From Bin5 sp965204525 (GTDB taxonomy: Bacteria; Chloroflexota; Anaerolineae; Caldilineales; Caldilineaceae): a DNA stretch of 64,000 nt. The position numbers and the translations under genes were made by a program. The notes below the pieces were generated by a model, which worked only from the letters and a program-made list of their open reading frames with translations, had not been told where the DNA came from and did no database searches. The stretch is taken from the NCBI GenBank assembly GCA_965204525.1, contig OZ241994.1, positions 2,418,001-2,482,000 on the forward strand. Reading direction: 5' to 3'. Below are positions 1 through 8,716 of the stretch, one piece after another. Within the stretch, counting starts at the first letter, position 1. Each line of letters opens with the position of its first letter.

Positions 1-740
1 GGGAGCTGGAGGGAGTCAGCATCGTAGAGGTCGAAGTAGTGCTGGGGCGCTACCCAGGGGGAGTGGGGGGAGTAGATGCCGGCGATGCAGAGGAAGGGCT
101 GGCCGGTCTGGGCCTGGTGGCGCATGAATTCGATGGACTGCTCGGCGACGAAGGCGGTGTGGGTCATGTCATCGCGGCAGCGGGAGGGAAGTGGGAGTTT
201 AGGGAAGCGTTCGGCCGGGTGTTCGATCCCGTCCTCTATTCCCATGGCCGCCTGCCAGATTTCGGACATGGGCGCCTGACCAAGGCTGACATGGGGGAGC
301 TGGTCGGGCGCGCGGCGCCGCACCCAGGCACGGTAGGCGTCTTCATAGGAGCCAGGCTCGTCGGATATCTCCAGATGATCGAAACCGTAGGGGGGATGCC
401 AGGTACGGTGATCGCGGTTGGCGTGGGGCTGGAAATGAAGTTTGCCGATGTTGGCGGAGCGGTAGCCGTAGGGGCTGAGGAGGCGGGGGAGCGTGACAGT
501 ATCTTCGGGCACGGGAACGCCCATGTGCGTGATGCCGAGGGTGGAGGGATACTGGCCGGTGAGAAAGCTCAGGCGGCTGGGCATGCAGACGGGATTCTGA
601 ACGAAGCAGTGGTCGAAGTTGACACTCTGGCTTGCCAATCTGTCGAGGTGGGGCGTGTGGATATCCTGATTGCCGTTTGCGCCGAGGCCGTCCCAGCGCT
701 GCTGGTCTGTGTAGATGATGAGGAAGTTGGGGCGGCGCAT
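1..740 (-). CDS. Sulfatase, 5' part only
   Basis: Hydrolyses a sulfate ester, substrate unknown. Translating the minus strand from the ATG at 740 gives an N-terminus MRRPNFLIIYTDQQRWD, the usual metal-binding start of type I sulfatases (Asp in YTDQQRWDGLG). The active-site motif CMPSR follows, with Cys52 as the residue normally matured to formylglycine, and then GKLHF. About 246 residues are visible and the gene continues past the left edge. No signal peptide is seen, so a cytoplasmic enzyme is likely. It is divergent from the dehydrogenase at 1025. Family assignment is firm; the substrate cannot be read. Confidence 0.93.
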   Translation of the reverse strand, partial: MRRPNFLIIYTDQQRWDGLGANGNQDIHTPHLDRLASQSVNFDHCFVQNPVCMPSRLSFLTGQYPSTLGITHMGVPVPEDTVTLPRLLSPYGYRSANIGKLHFQPHANRDHRTWHPPYGFDHLEISDEPGSYEDAYRAWVRRRAPDQLPHVSLGQAPMSEIWQAAMGIEDGIEHPAERFPKLPLPSRCRDDMTHTAFVAEQSIEFMRHQAQTGQPFLCIAGIYSPHSPWVAPQHYFDLYDADSLQL

Positions 741-852
741 GGGGCTAGTCTCCTGCCAGTTTGAATCGCGTTTGGGTAGTAGCTACTCTACTATACGTGT
801 TCTTCAGTTCGCAATCCCTGTCAGGGCGCAGTTCAGAGTGGGGCTGAGTACC

Positions 853-879
853 AGGGCACCCACAAGGGGCGCCCCTACA
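853..879. repeat. Dispersed hairpin repeat GGGC..CCACAAGG..GCCCCTAC, copy 1
   Basis: A 26-nt unit in the divergent region between the sulfatase and the dehydrogenase. It is 22/26 identical to a second copy at 27074-27100. Both fold as a small hairpin around a central CCACAAGG, with a C-G to G-C compensatory swap in the stem. No coding role is apparent. Confidence 0.6.
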
Positions 880-1024
880 GGAGTTAGCGGAAGGGATTGA
901 GAAGAGGCGTTTACGCGAAAGCCCCTTTGGTGCTAGTATGACTTCTGCTTTGGATGACAGGGATGCACTCCTATGCAAGGGCCTTTCAAACGGCGTCAGT
1001 TTCCGGGAAAGCGAGGAGCAGAGC

Positions 1025-1996
1025 ATGTTACGCGTAACCAAGCCCGAGGGATTTGGAAACATCGTTCTTGAAGAGGTTCCCATTCCGCCTGTCGGGCCGC
1101 GGGAGGTGCGGGTGCGGAGCAAAGTCAGCCTGATCAGCCGGGGGTCGGAGATCCTGCGGCGATATATGCACGAGGAGGCGATCAATCCGAGGATCATGGG
1201 CTATTCGCTGGCGGGCGTTGTCGACGAGGTGGGGAACGAGGCGGCGCAGCAGTTTCAGCCGGGGGATCGCGTGATGGCGGTGGCGCCCCATGCACAGTAT
1301 GTGGTACAGCCGGTCGACTCAGACATCGGGCCGCGCGTGTGGCCTTTGCCCGACGACATTTCGTTTGAGGAGGCTACTTTTCTGCCGCTGGCCAAGAGCG
1401 GCGTCACCTGGGCGCAGTCGCCGGGGATCCGGCCCAGTCATACGATCGTGATCATGGGACAGGGACTGGTCGGCAATCTGGTTCTGCAGGGCGTCCGGTT
1501 GCATCTTTGTGAGCAGATTATCGTTGTGGATGCTATCGCCAAGCGCTGCCAGATGGGCCTTATCTTCGGCGCGGACCACGCTGTCGACATTACGGAGACG
1601 GACCCGGTGGAGCGGGTGATGGAGCTGACGGACGGGCGCGGCGCGGACATCGTGTTCGAATGTGTGGGCGGCGAGCCGGGGCTGAAATCGTTTGCGCAGG
1701 CCCAGGAGATGGTGTGCGACGGGGGAACGCTGCATCTGATCGGGCTCTATCACGGGCAGCCGTTGCCGCTGGACGCGGGCAAGATCCAGCGGAGGCGTCT
1801 GATTGGCGGCTACTACGGCGAAGATCCGCCTGAGTTCATGCTGGCCCGGACCGTAGAACTGATGCGGGAAGGGCGTATCCGCGTGGAGCCTTTGGTCAGC
1901 CACCGTTTCCCCTATCAGGAAGCAAAAGAGGCTTTCGATCTGCTGTATGGACGACTGGCCGAGGCGATGGGCGTGCTGTTGGTGTGGGAGGAGTAA
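1025..1996 (+). CDS. Medium-chain (zinc-type fold) dehydrogenase lacking zinc ligands
   Basis: 323-residue MDR-family oxidoreductase. The frame is open from 938, but the ATG at 1025 is chosen because GAGGAG lies 7 bases upstream and MLRVTKPEGFGNIVLEEV is the usual family start. The NAD(P)-binding segment IVIMGQGLVGNLVLQG sits near residue 150. Where catalytic-zinc enzymes have CGSD and GHE, this one has SRGSE and MGYSLAG, and the structural Cys cluster is missing. It may therefore work without zinc. The gamma-glutamyltransferase follows 108 nt downstream on the same strand. A similar SAGSE-type paralogue lies at 7488-8564. Substrate unknown. Confidence 0.85.
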   Translation: MLRVTKPEGFGNIVLEEVPIPPVGPREVRVRSKVSLISRGSEILRRYMHEEAINPRIMGYSLAGVVDEVGNEAAQQFQPGDRVMAVAPHAQYVVQPVDSDIGPRVWPLPDDISFEEATFLPLAKSGVTWAQSPGIRPSHTIVIMGQGLVGNLVLQGVRLHLCEQIIVVDAIAKRCQMGLIFGADHAVDITETDPVERVMELTDGRGADIVFECVGGEPGLKSFAQAQEMVCDGGTLHLIGLYHGQPLPLDAGKIQRRRLIGGYYGEDPPEFMLARTVELMREGRIRVEPLVSHRFPYQEAKEAFDLLYGRLAEAMGVLLVWEE

Positions 1997-2104
1997 AGCG
2001 GGGGAACCGGGTTACGAGAGATCGGTTTCAAAAGAGCCACTCTTCATCAGAAACGTATAGCCAAAGAATAGAAAACCAGAACTACAGTTGCAAGGAGAGA
2101 ACCG

Positions 2105-3742
2105 ATGTCCTTTTCTGCCAAAGGAATCGTTCATCGCTCGACGGTGACGGGCCGGCGAGGCATGATCGCTTCGGCGCATCCGCTGGCTTCGCTGGCGGGC
2201 GTGCGCATCATGATGGAAGGCGGCAACGCTATCGACGCGGTGGTGGCGGTGGCGGCGGCGCTGAATGTGGTCGAGCCTTACATGTCCGGACTGGGGGGCG
2301 ACGGGTACATGCATATCTACTCGGAGCGGGAGCAGGAGCATACGGTACTGGACTATATGGGGCGCTCGCCGTACGGGGCAACGTTTGAAGAGGTGGGCGA
2401 TGCGGAGAGCCGGGCGCGGGGGCCGCGTTCGCCGCTGGTGCCCGGGTCGTGCGGGGGCTGGCTGGCGGCGCTGGAGCGGTACGGTACGATGGATGCGGCC
2501 ACGGTCTTTCAGCCGGCGATTGAATATGCGGAGCAGGGCTTTCCGCTGACGGTGAAGAACGCCGAGTTCACCGAGTTCAACGTGCCGGAGATGCTGAAAT
2601 ATCCGGCGACGGTGGAGGCGTATTTGCCGCATGGCCGTGCGCCGGTTGCGGGTGACCTGATGATACAGCCTGACCTGGCGAACAGCATGCGCGCCATCGC
2701 CAAGGGCGGGGCCGATGTCTTCTACCGAGGAGAGATTGCAGACAGGATGGTCCGCTACATGGAGGAGAACGGGGGGCTGATCACGCGGCGAGACCTGGAG
2801 GACTTTGAGGTGGAATGGCAGGAGCCGATTTCGGTGTCATACCGGGGTCTGCGTGTGTATGCGCCGCCGCTGCCGTGCCAGGGGATCCAGTATCTGGAGA
2901 CGCTGAACATCATGGAGGGGTTCGACGTGGCGGAGATGGGCCACAACAGCGCAGCGACAGTTCATCGCTTTATCGAGGCGGCCAAGTTGGCGCAAGCGGA
3001 CAGGGCGGAATATGCGGGTCTTGACGACCCGCCCACGTCCGGTCTTCTGTCAAAGGAGTACGCGGCCAAGCGCCGCGCTGAGATCGGTCCGCGTGCCAGG
3101 CCATCGGGCGGGGAGCGGTATACGTCGGAGAAGATGGAGGACGAGGTTCTGGCAGGGGACCCGCGGCGGTGGATGCGGACGGAGTGCACGACGCATTTCA
3201 GTGCGATCGACGCCGACGGCAACGCGGTGGCGATAACGCAGAGCCTGGGGGCAGGGTTTGGGTCGGCTGTGGTGATCCCCGGGACGGGCATTGCGTTGAA
3301 CAATTTCCTCAACTGGTTTGACAGCGACCCGCAGAGCCCGAATGTGATTGGGCCGGGCCGGAAGATCGAGATGTGCATGTCGCCGGCGCAGGTGTGGGAT
3401 GAGCAGGGGCTGCGTTTCTTAATTGGCACGCCGGGCAGTTACGGCATTTTGCAGACGACGCCGCAGATGATTATGAACGTCATCGATCATGATATGAACA
3501 TTCAGGCGGCGATTGAGGCGGCGCGGGTGAAGTCGACGTCGCCGGGGACGGTGATCGATGTTGAGACGCGTGTTGGGGAGGATGTGCTGCAGGAACTGAC
3601 GCAGATGGGGCACCAGATTAACCGGTTGGGGCCCTGGAACGCCGAGGTTGGGGGCGGCCAGGGGATCATGGTCGATCCTGAGAACGGCGGGTTCATGGGG
3701 GGCGCGGACCCGCGGCGCGATGGGTATGCGCTGGGGTGGTGA
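2105..3742 (+). CDS. ggt: Gamma-glutamyltransferase family protein
   Basis: 545-residue Ntn-hydrolase that cleaves or transfers gamma-glutamyl groups, for example from glutathione. Family signatures are GGNAIDAVVAVAAALNVVEP, SGLGGDGYM and VPGSCGGW. The self-cleavage site is CTTHFSAIDADGNAVAITQS, with Thr362 as the expected nucleophile that becomes the first residue of the small subunit. Two Gly-rich C-terminal stretches (IGTPGSYGI, GGGQGI) match the family. No signal peptide is visible, so this is more like the cytoplasmic YwrD-type proteins than the periplasmic enzyme. GAGAG lies 5 bases before the ATG. It could form a unit with the dehydrogenase upstream. Confidence 0.93.
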   Translation: MSFSAKGIVHRSTVTGRRGMIASAHPLASLAGVRIMMEGGNAIDAVVAVAAALNVVEPYMSGLGGDGYMHIYSEREQEHTVLDYMGRSPYGATFEEVGDAESRARGPRSPLVPGSCGGWLAALERYGTMDAATVFQPAIEYAEQGFPLTVKNAEFTEFNVPEMLKYPATVEAYLPHGRAPVAGDLMIQPDLANSMRAIAKGGADVFYRGEIADRMVRYMEENGGLITRRDLEDFEVEWQEPISVSYRGLRVYAPPLPCQGIQYLETLNIMEGFDVAEMGHNSAATVHRFIEAAKLAQADRAEYAGLDDPPTSGLLSKEYAAKRRAEIGPRARPSGGERYTSEKMEDEVLAGDPRRWMRTECTTHFSAIDADGNAVAITQSLGAGFGSAVVIPGTGIALNNFLNWFDSDPQSPNVIGPGRKIEMCMSPAQVWDEQGLRFLIGTPGSYGILQTTPQMIMNVIDHDMNIQAAIEAARVKSTSPGTVIDVETRVGEDVLQELTQMGHQINRLGPWNAEVGGGQGIMVDPENGGFMGGADPRRDGYALGW

Positions 3743-3786
3743 ACTGCGGGGGTAACTGCAGGGGGAACTGCGGGGTACTGCGGGGG
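3742..3786. repeat. Short tandem repeat of AACTGCGGGGGT
   Basis: Four imperfect units of 10-12 nt (3742-3753, 3754-3765, 3766-3776, 3777-3786) start at the stop codon of the gamma-glutamyltransferase gene. The core AACTGC also starts several of the GTGGTCA heptamer arrays elsewhere in the window. Confidence 0.6.
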
Positions 3787-3849
3787 AATAGGGATGGTGG
3801 CCGGTATCGACGGTTTTCGTTGAGTGCCGGTCGCTTTTTTTGGGCGCGG

Positions 3850-4830
3850 TTATTCGGCGCGGTTGGTTAGGTGGATGAGGCCGTCGCCGCTGTGGACGCG
3901 GTGGACGCCGCGGCGCATGATGACGATGCCGTCTCTTTCGGCGTGTAGTTCGGCGAGGAGGGTGCCGAGGGGGTCGTGGATTGTGCCGACGAGCTGGCCG
4001 GTTTGGACTTCCTGGAGCAGTTCGACGTGGGGGCGGAAGAAGCCGGCCACGGGGGCGGACATGATTTCGTCCATGTTGCCGTCGCCTACGAGGTGCTGCG
4101 GGGGAGGGACCGCGGAGGGTTCGCCTGCGAGCATGTTCAGGTGGTGCATGACGTTGAGGACGCCGTGGATGAAGCAGTCTACGTCTTCGGGGCGGGCGCG
4201 GCCGGCGCCGGCGGCTTCGGTGTAGAGGCAGGGCACGCCGTGGTCGATGGCGGCGGAGATTGTGCGGCCGGGCGGCATGGGCGGCGGATGGCCCCACAGG
4301 ACGGGCGCGCCGAAGACGCGTGCCGCGGCGAGGGAGCGCTGGCCTACGTCTTCATCGCTGTGGAGGTAACCGGCCAGAGTTGGGATGTCGCCGACGACGC
4401 CGGCGCTGTGGAGGTCGATGAAGAAGTCGGCTGCGCTGATGAATTTGTGGGTGAGCCAGTAGGCGATGCGCTGGGTGAGGGTTCCGGTTTCGGAGCCGGG
4501 GAAGACGCGTGCGAGGTTGAGGCCGTCGATGGGGCTGTTGCGGGTGGCGGTGGCGTAGGCGGCCATGTTGCAGACGGGGACCATGAGGAGTGTTCCGCGC
4601 AGTTGGGGCGGGTTGACCCGTTCGGCGATGCGGGGGATGGCTTCGACGCCTTCGTATTCGTCGCCGTGGACACCGGCGAAGACGACGAGGGTGGGTCCTG
4701 GCTGGGTTCCGGTTACGGACAGTAAGGGAATTTGCCACGAGCCGCCTTCTACGCGCGGCGAGATGTCCAGCCAGCAGGCGTTTTTGTTTCCTCGCTTCAG
4801 GTTGGTTACGTACAGTTCTGAAATGTGCAT
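3850..4830 (-). CDS. Succinylglutamate desuccinylase/aspartoacylase-family deacylase
   Basis: 326-residue zinc amidohydrolase of the AstE/AspA (M14-like) fold that removes an acyl group from an N-acylated amino acid or related amine. Expected zinc ligands are His55 and Glu58 in GVHGDEYEG and His141 in IDLHSAG. The substrate-binding motif PIDGLNLARVFPG is present. No signal peptide is seen. The gene is convergent with ggt; the two could both act on amino-acid conjugates, but that is inference. The acyl substrate is unknown. Confidence 0.88.
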   Translation of the reverse strand: MHISELYVTNLKRGNKNACWLDISPRVEGGSWQIPLLSVTGTQPGPTLVVFAGVHGDEYEGVEAIPRIAERVNPPQLRGTLLMVPVCNMAAYATATRNSPIDGLNLARVFPGSETGTLTQRIAYWLTHKFISAADFFIDLHSAGVVGDIPTLAGYLHSDEDVGQRSLAAARVFGAPVLWGHPPPMPPGRTISAAIDHGVPCLYTEAAGAGRARPEDVDCFIHGVLNVMHHLNMLAGEPSAVPPPQHLVGDGNMDEIMSAPVAGFFRPHVELLQEVQTGQLVGTIHDPLGTLLAELHAERDGIVIMRRGVHRVHSGDGLIHLTNRAE

Positions 4831-4880
4831 ATTTGCTCTCCTGACTGGTGGTCAATACATCGCTGGCAGGTTACCGGTTG

Positions 4881-4976
4881 CCGCGAAGGACACCTCTTTT
4901 TGATCCGCGAAGGTTCGCGAAGGGCCGCGAAGAACATCTCTTTGTCCACGAAGGGCTGCGAAGAACACCTTTTTTC
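4881..4976. repeat. Degenerate CGCGAAGNACAYCT repeats
   Basis: Three spaced copies of CGCGAAGGACACCTCTTT-like sequence (near 4882, 4927 and 4957) and further CGAAGG units fill the 165-nt gap between two minus-strand genes. The units end in T runs. No protein is encoded. Confidence 0.5.
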
Positions 4977-4996
4977 TGAATGGAGAGGCCGTCCTG

Positions 4997-6508
4997 TCAG
5001 TCGCGGAACTGGATGGCGTAGAGGTCGGCGTCTTTTAGGGCGAAGCGGATTCTGACGGGACGCCCAGCCAGTGCGCTGAGATCGTTGCCGCCGGCCCAGT
5101 GGGCGATCCTGTCTATCGAGTCGCCGAAGATTTCATCGCTCTCGTCGAGGGAGAAGCCTGGAACCGGCTTGCCCTCGTGGTCCTGGATCTCGACGCGCAG
5201 GCTGCCGGCGGCTGAGGTGGCAAAGTTGAGGACGAGATTGCGGCCGGAGAAGATCAGCGACTTCGTGAGGCTGGCGCCGCCGGAGAGAGGTGCGTGGAGG
5301 GAGACGAAGCCATCGATGCGAGTGGTGTAGCGGCGCAGGTTCATACTGCGGCCGGTCCAGTAGCCTTCGGTGACGTAGAGGGAGAGTTCGGGCGGGGCGC
5401 CGGGGGAGTCGGGTTCGGTTTCGATGAGGCCCCAGGCGACGCAGTTGTCGCCGTAGACCCAGCTGTCGACGACGTTGGGGCCGGGACGGATGTAAGCCTC
5501 CGGCCAGCGCTTGAAGTTTTCGCCGTCGCGGCTGGACATGAAGACGCCGTCGGTGACGACGGAACCGTAACGGGGATGGGCGGCGCTGCGGGCGCGGCGG
5601 TATTCGAGGCCGGGGAGATTGTCGGTCTGGGCGACCCAGCCGCGGTCGATGTAGCGCATGGGGAAGCCGAAGAGGATGTGGGGCGCGCGGGCGTAGGGGC
5701 GGATCTGGTTGGTGTAGAGCGGCTGTTCGGGCGTGTCGCCGTAGTCGAGCCATTTTGGCTGGGACCAGTTGAGAAAGTCGGGCGAGGTCGCGGTTTTGAT
5801 GCCGCGCACGCCGTGGGGCGCGCCGCCGCGAAAGTCGCGGAAGTAGGCGCGGTACTCGCCGCGGTGATCGTCATAAAAGGCCAGGTTCAGGGAATCGAAG
5901 TAGCCTTCGGTGATGACTGGATCAAGGATGTCTTCGTTTTCTCGCCGCATGAAAGAGAAGTTGAAGCCGTCAGAGGATTGGAGGGCGTAGAGGGCGCGCG
6001 GTGTCTTGCCGGGGACGATGGCCTTGTACTCGGCACCTTCCTGGCAGGCCGGGTTGGTGTCGGGGAAAACGGCGGTATCGCCGGCGCTGAGTTCGATGCC
6101 GGAGAGGCTGTCGGACGCGAGAACGATGTTGTTGCGGCTGTTGCCCTCGAACTCGACCAGGCCGAGGGCGGGCTTGTGCCAGCTCTTGCCGTCGCGGCTT
6201 TCGGCATAGCAGACGAAGTAGGGGTGGGGGTAGTTCATCTTGCCGCCGGTCATGTCGTAGTGCCAGGCTCCGTAGTACATGCGAATGCGCCCGTCCTTGT
6301 CCTGGAAGACGGTGCGGTAGAGGCAGGCGTTGCCTTCGCAGGGCGCGTCTGTCTGCAGGACGACTTCGCGTTTGACGGGAGGATGGAGGCGCAGGTCGAG
6401 CCCGTCGTCCAGTTCGGCAATTAGAAAGTCATCGATCATGGGTTCGAGGCGCGTACCGATGTCGATCGGTTCGGCGTGTGCGGTGGTGGATCTGCTCATG
6501 AGAGTCAC
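4997..6508 (-). CDS. Beta-propeller glycosidase-like protein (paralogue 1)
   Basis: 503 residues, close paralogue of 13862-15328. Shared signatures are DDFLIAEL/DDHLIAAL, RLHPPV, TDAPCEGNA, MYYGAWHYD, CYAESRDGKSWHKP, LGLVEFEG, YTNQIRPYARAPHI and SSRDGENFKRWPEA. The repeated aromatic S-D-G-x-x-W motifs resemble blades of five-bladed propellers of the GH32/GH43 type, followed by a beta-sandwich-like tail (LVLNFATSAAGSLRVEIQD). I infer a sugar-active enzyme or binding protein. No signal peptide is visible. A second ATG at 6499 is possible. The exact family cannot be fixed by eye. Confidence 0.7.
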   Translation of the reverse strand: MTLMSRSTTAHAEPIDIGTRLEPMIDDFLIAELDDGLDLRLHPPVKREVVLQTDAPCEGNACLYRTVFQDKDGRIRMYYGAWHYDMTGGKMNYPHPYFVCYAESRDGKSWHKPALGLVEFEGNSRNNIVLASDSLSGIELSAGDTAVFPDTNPACQEGAEYKAIVPGKTPRALYALQSSDGFNFSFMRRENEDILDPVITEGYFDSLNLAFYDDHRGEYRAYFRDFRGGAPHGVRGIKTATSPDFLNWSQPKWLDYGDTPEQPLYTNQIRPYARAPHILFGFPMRYIDRGWVAQTDNLPGLEYRRARSAAHPRYGSVVTDGVFMSSRDGENFKRWPEAYIRPGPNVVDSWVYGDNCVAWGLIETEPDSPGAPPELSLYVTEGYWTGRSMNLRRYTTRIDGFVSLHAPLSGGASLTKSLIFSGRNLVLNFATSAAGSLRVEIQDHEGKPVPGFSLDESDEIFGDSIDRIAHWAGGNDLSALAGRPVRIRFALKDADLYAIQFRD

Positions 6509-6515
6509 CTTTGGA

Positions 6516-6545
6516 CTGCAGTGGTCAGTGGTCGGTGGTCAGTAA
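6516..6545. repeat. GTGGTCA heptamer array
   Basis: TGCAGTGGTCAGTGGTCGGT followed by GGTCAG, just upstream of the gene ending at 4997. It is one of seven arrays of this heptamer family in the window, all at gene borders. Confidence 0.7.
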
Positions 6546-6569
6546 CGGCGGTAGGCGGCGGTTGTTGGG

Positions 6570-7424
6570 TCAGAGATTTGGGGCGCGGAGGATTGTGTTG
6601 GTGGATGGGTGGGTCCAGATTTCGCAGTAGACGGTGGGGGAAGGACGCGGTGGGGGATAGCCGGGTGGTCTGTTGTTGGGGTCGTGCAGTTCAAGGCGGT
6701 CGCGACCTTCTATGTGGTGGAGCCAAGTGTGTTCTTCCGGGGCGGCGGCGACTTCGCGGCGTAGGATGAACTCTATGTAGTCGAAGGCGGTGAAGGCGAC
6801 GTGGGCGAGGAAGACGCGGTCGACGACGCGGCCGTTCCAGGTGGCGAGGTCGGGCAGGACCAGGGGGCCGGTGCAGACCTGAAAGGTGGCATCTTCGCGG
6901 TTGACGTTGATGAGATTGACGGGAAATTCGACGGTGACCTGCAGGCCGGTCTGGGTGTCGCGGTAGGTAGAGCGGGCATTGAGCAGGGCATTGGCGAGGG
7001 TGGCTTCGATCAGGGGCTCGCTGGCATTGAGCTCGGTCGGGTGGGGAATCTCTTTCAGACCGATGTTGTGATCCTGGAAGGCGTCGCTCAGTGCCTGCGC
7101 GGACGCGGGCTCTGTTTCGCTGCTGGGGCGTTTCGCGATCGGGATCCGATGCGAGCGGCTGAAGGCCATGCGAAACTCGCTGCTGGGGATCTGGAAAAAG
7201 CCCTGACGGGGGATGGTGTATTCGGAGCGGCAGGGAGCGCCGACGAAGAGTTCGGCCAGGGCGCCGCCGTTGTCGTCGGCGATGACACAGCTGGATTCGA
7301 TGTTGAAGCGGACGTGGCGCACATCGCCCTCTTTGCCGATGAAACCGCCGGCGTACTTGTAGTAGGGATCAGCCTGCACGGGGAAGGTCTTCCAGGTGAA
7401 GAAGGAGCGGGGAAAGTCGATCAT
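6570..7424 (-). CDS. Hypothetical protein
   Basis: 284 residues, family not recognised. It starts MIDFPRSFFTWKTFPVQ and has a middle beta-rich part (FNIESSCVIADD, LQVTVEFPVNLINVN) and a Pro-rich end (NNRPPGYPPPRPSPTVY). No membrane segment or signal peptide. It lies 60 nt downstream of the dehydrogenase gene 7488-8564 on the same strand and before the beta-propeller gene, so it probably belongs to that catabolic group. The consistent GC3-rich codon pattern and conserved-looking composition support a real gene. Confidence 0.65.
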   Translation of the reverse strand: MIDFPRSFFTWKTFPVQADPYYKYAGGFIGKEGDVRHVRFNIESSCVIADDNGGALAELFVGAPCRSEYTIPRQGFFQIPSSEFRMAFSRSHRIPIAKRPSSETEPASAQALSDAFQDHNIGLKEIPHPTELNASEPLIEATLANALLNARSTYRDTQTGLQVTVEFPVNLINVNREDATFQVCTGPLVLPDLATWNGRVVDRVFLAHVAFTAFDYIEFILRREVAAAPEEHTWLHHIEGRDRLELHDPNNRPPGYPPPRPSPTVYCEIWTHPSTNTILRAPNL

Positions 7425-7487
7425 GTCGGCCTCCGCGGCGGTTGGCTGTATTCAGAGTGAGGTTACGGATTCTGGCGGTCTTAGTTA

Positions 7488-8564
7488 TCAGTCCCAGGTA
7501 AAGAATACGCTGAGCCAGCCCTCGTGCCCGGTCATCATGCGATCAAAGAGTTGGGGCGCCTCGGTGTAGGGCGCGACGTGGCTGACGAGCGGTTCGGTCT
7601 GCAGCTGGCCGCGGCGGATGAGGTCGAGGATAACGTGCTGGTTGCGGATGCGCGTCCAGGGCCAGTAGGGATGGGTATCGCTCATGCCGGTCTGGTAGGA
7701 GCCGGTCATTATGATTTCGCGGCGGAAGAGCTCGTCGGATTCGATAGGGATGGAGCCGCTGGTGGCGCCGACGAGGATGATGCGGCCGCGGTCGGCGGCG
7801 GCTTTGATCATGGTGGGGTAGTTGCCGATGTAGGAGGTGCAGTGGAGCTGCACTTCGGCGCCGCTGCCCTGCGGCATGTTGGGAAGAGCGCCGCGCCAGC
7901 GCCAGGGCAACTGGGTGAGGGCATGGATTTCGGCAGTTACGTCCTGGTTGCCGGCGTTGACGAGGTGGGAAGCGCCGAGTTGCTGGGCGAGCTCCAGCCG
8001 CTCTTCCACCATGTCGACACCGATAAGAGGGTGTGCGCCGACGAGACGGCAAAGCTGCAGGGCCATCAGACCGACGACGCCGAGGCCGTGGACAGCGGCG
8101 GATTCCCCGATTTGGATCTGGGCGCGGCGGACGCCGTGAAGGGCGACGTCGCCGAGAACGCAGAAGGCGATTTCGACGTCGGTGAGATCGTCGGGCAGTT
8201 TTTGGACGCTGTACTGTTGTGGGATGGCGACTTCGCCGGCCTCGAGCTCAGGCGTCACCAGCCAGTGTGTGGAATGGTTACCGCTGCAGAGCACGCGGTC
8301 GCCGACTGACACTTTGTCGACGTCGCTGCCCGCGGCTTCGACGACGCCGATGGCTGTGTAGCCGAGCCCCTGGGGCTTGAATGCGGCCTGTTCGGCGGGG
8401 CTGGCGTTGCGGCGGGCGCGGATGCCGTTCATTTCGGAGCCGGCGCTGACCTGGGTGAGACGGGTGCGCACAAGGAGCTGATTGGATGCGGGGGCTGGCA
8501 CCTCGAACTCTTCGATTTCGATTTGGCCCGTAGGGGTGAGGACCAACCGTTGTCCCTTTGTCAC
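7488..8564 (-). CDS. Medium-chain zinc-type dehydrogenase
   Basis: 358-residue MDR-family oxidoreductase. The substrate domain starts MTKGQRLVLTPTGQIEIEEF and the nucleotide-binding motif is AAVHGLGVVGLMALQLC near residue 160, followed by the acidic residue of LIGVDMVEERL. As in the gene at 1025, the catalytic-zinc Cys is replaced (VSAGSEMNGIRAR) and no GHE or four-Cys lobe is seen. VGDRVLCSGNHSTHWLV is the usual loop. It sits in a minus-strand run of sugar-oxidising genes. Substrate unknown. Confidence 0.85.
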   Translation of the reverse strand: MTKGQRLVLTPTGQIEIEEFEVPAPASNQLLVRTRLTQVSAGSEMNGIRARRNASPAEQAAFKPQGLGYTAIGVVEAAGSDVDKVSVGDRVLCSGNHSTHWLVTPELEAGEVAIPQQYSVQKLPDDLTDVEIAFCVLGDVALHGVRRAQIQIGESAAVHGLGVVGLMALQLCRLVGAHPLIGVDMVEERLELAQQLGASHLVNAGNQDVTAEIHALTQLPWRWRGALPNMPQGSGAEVQLHCTSYIGNYPTMIKAAADRGRIILVGATSGSIPIESDELFRREIIMTGSYQTGMSDTHPYWPWTRIRNQHVILDLIRRGQLQTEPLVSHVAPYTEAPQLFDRMMTGHEGWLSVFFTWD

Positions 8565-8654
8565 TTGAGTTTCCTTTGGATGTTGGCGCGATGCCTATCG
8601 ACAGGAGTACAGGGTCAAGTGTACAATCATTTGCAGTCTGTATCCAACAGGGGG

Positions 8655-8697
8655 AACTGCAGTGGTCGGTGGTCAGCGGTCAGTGGCCAGTGGCCAG
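8655..8697. repeat. GTGGTCA heptamer array
   Basis: AACTGCAGTGGTCGGTGGTC continuing with AGCGGTCAGTGGCCAGTGGCC, placed just ahead of the ribosome binding site of the aminotransferase gene at 8717. Confidence 0.7.
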
Positions 8698-8716
8698 AAG
8701 ACAGAGGGGGAGAGCG

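Noticed and set aside
39..764. Long plus-strand frame opposite the sulfatase
   Set aside because: Gly/Val/Asp-rich shadow of the minus-strand sulfatase; no ribosome site or family motif, while the opposite strand has the full sulfatase signature.
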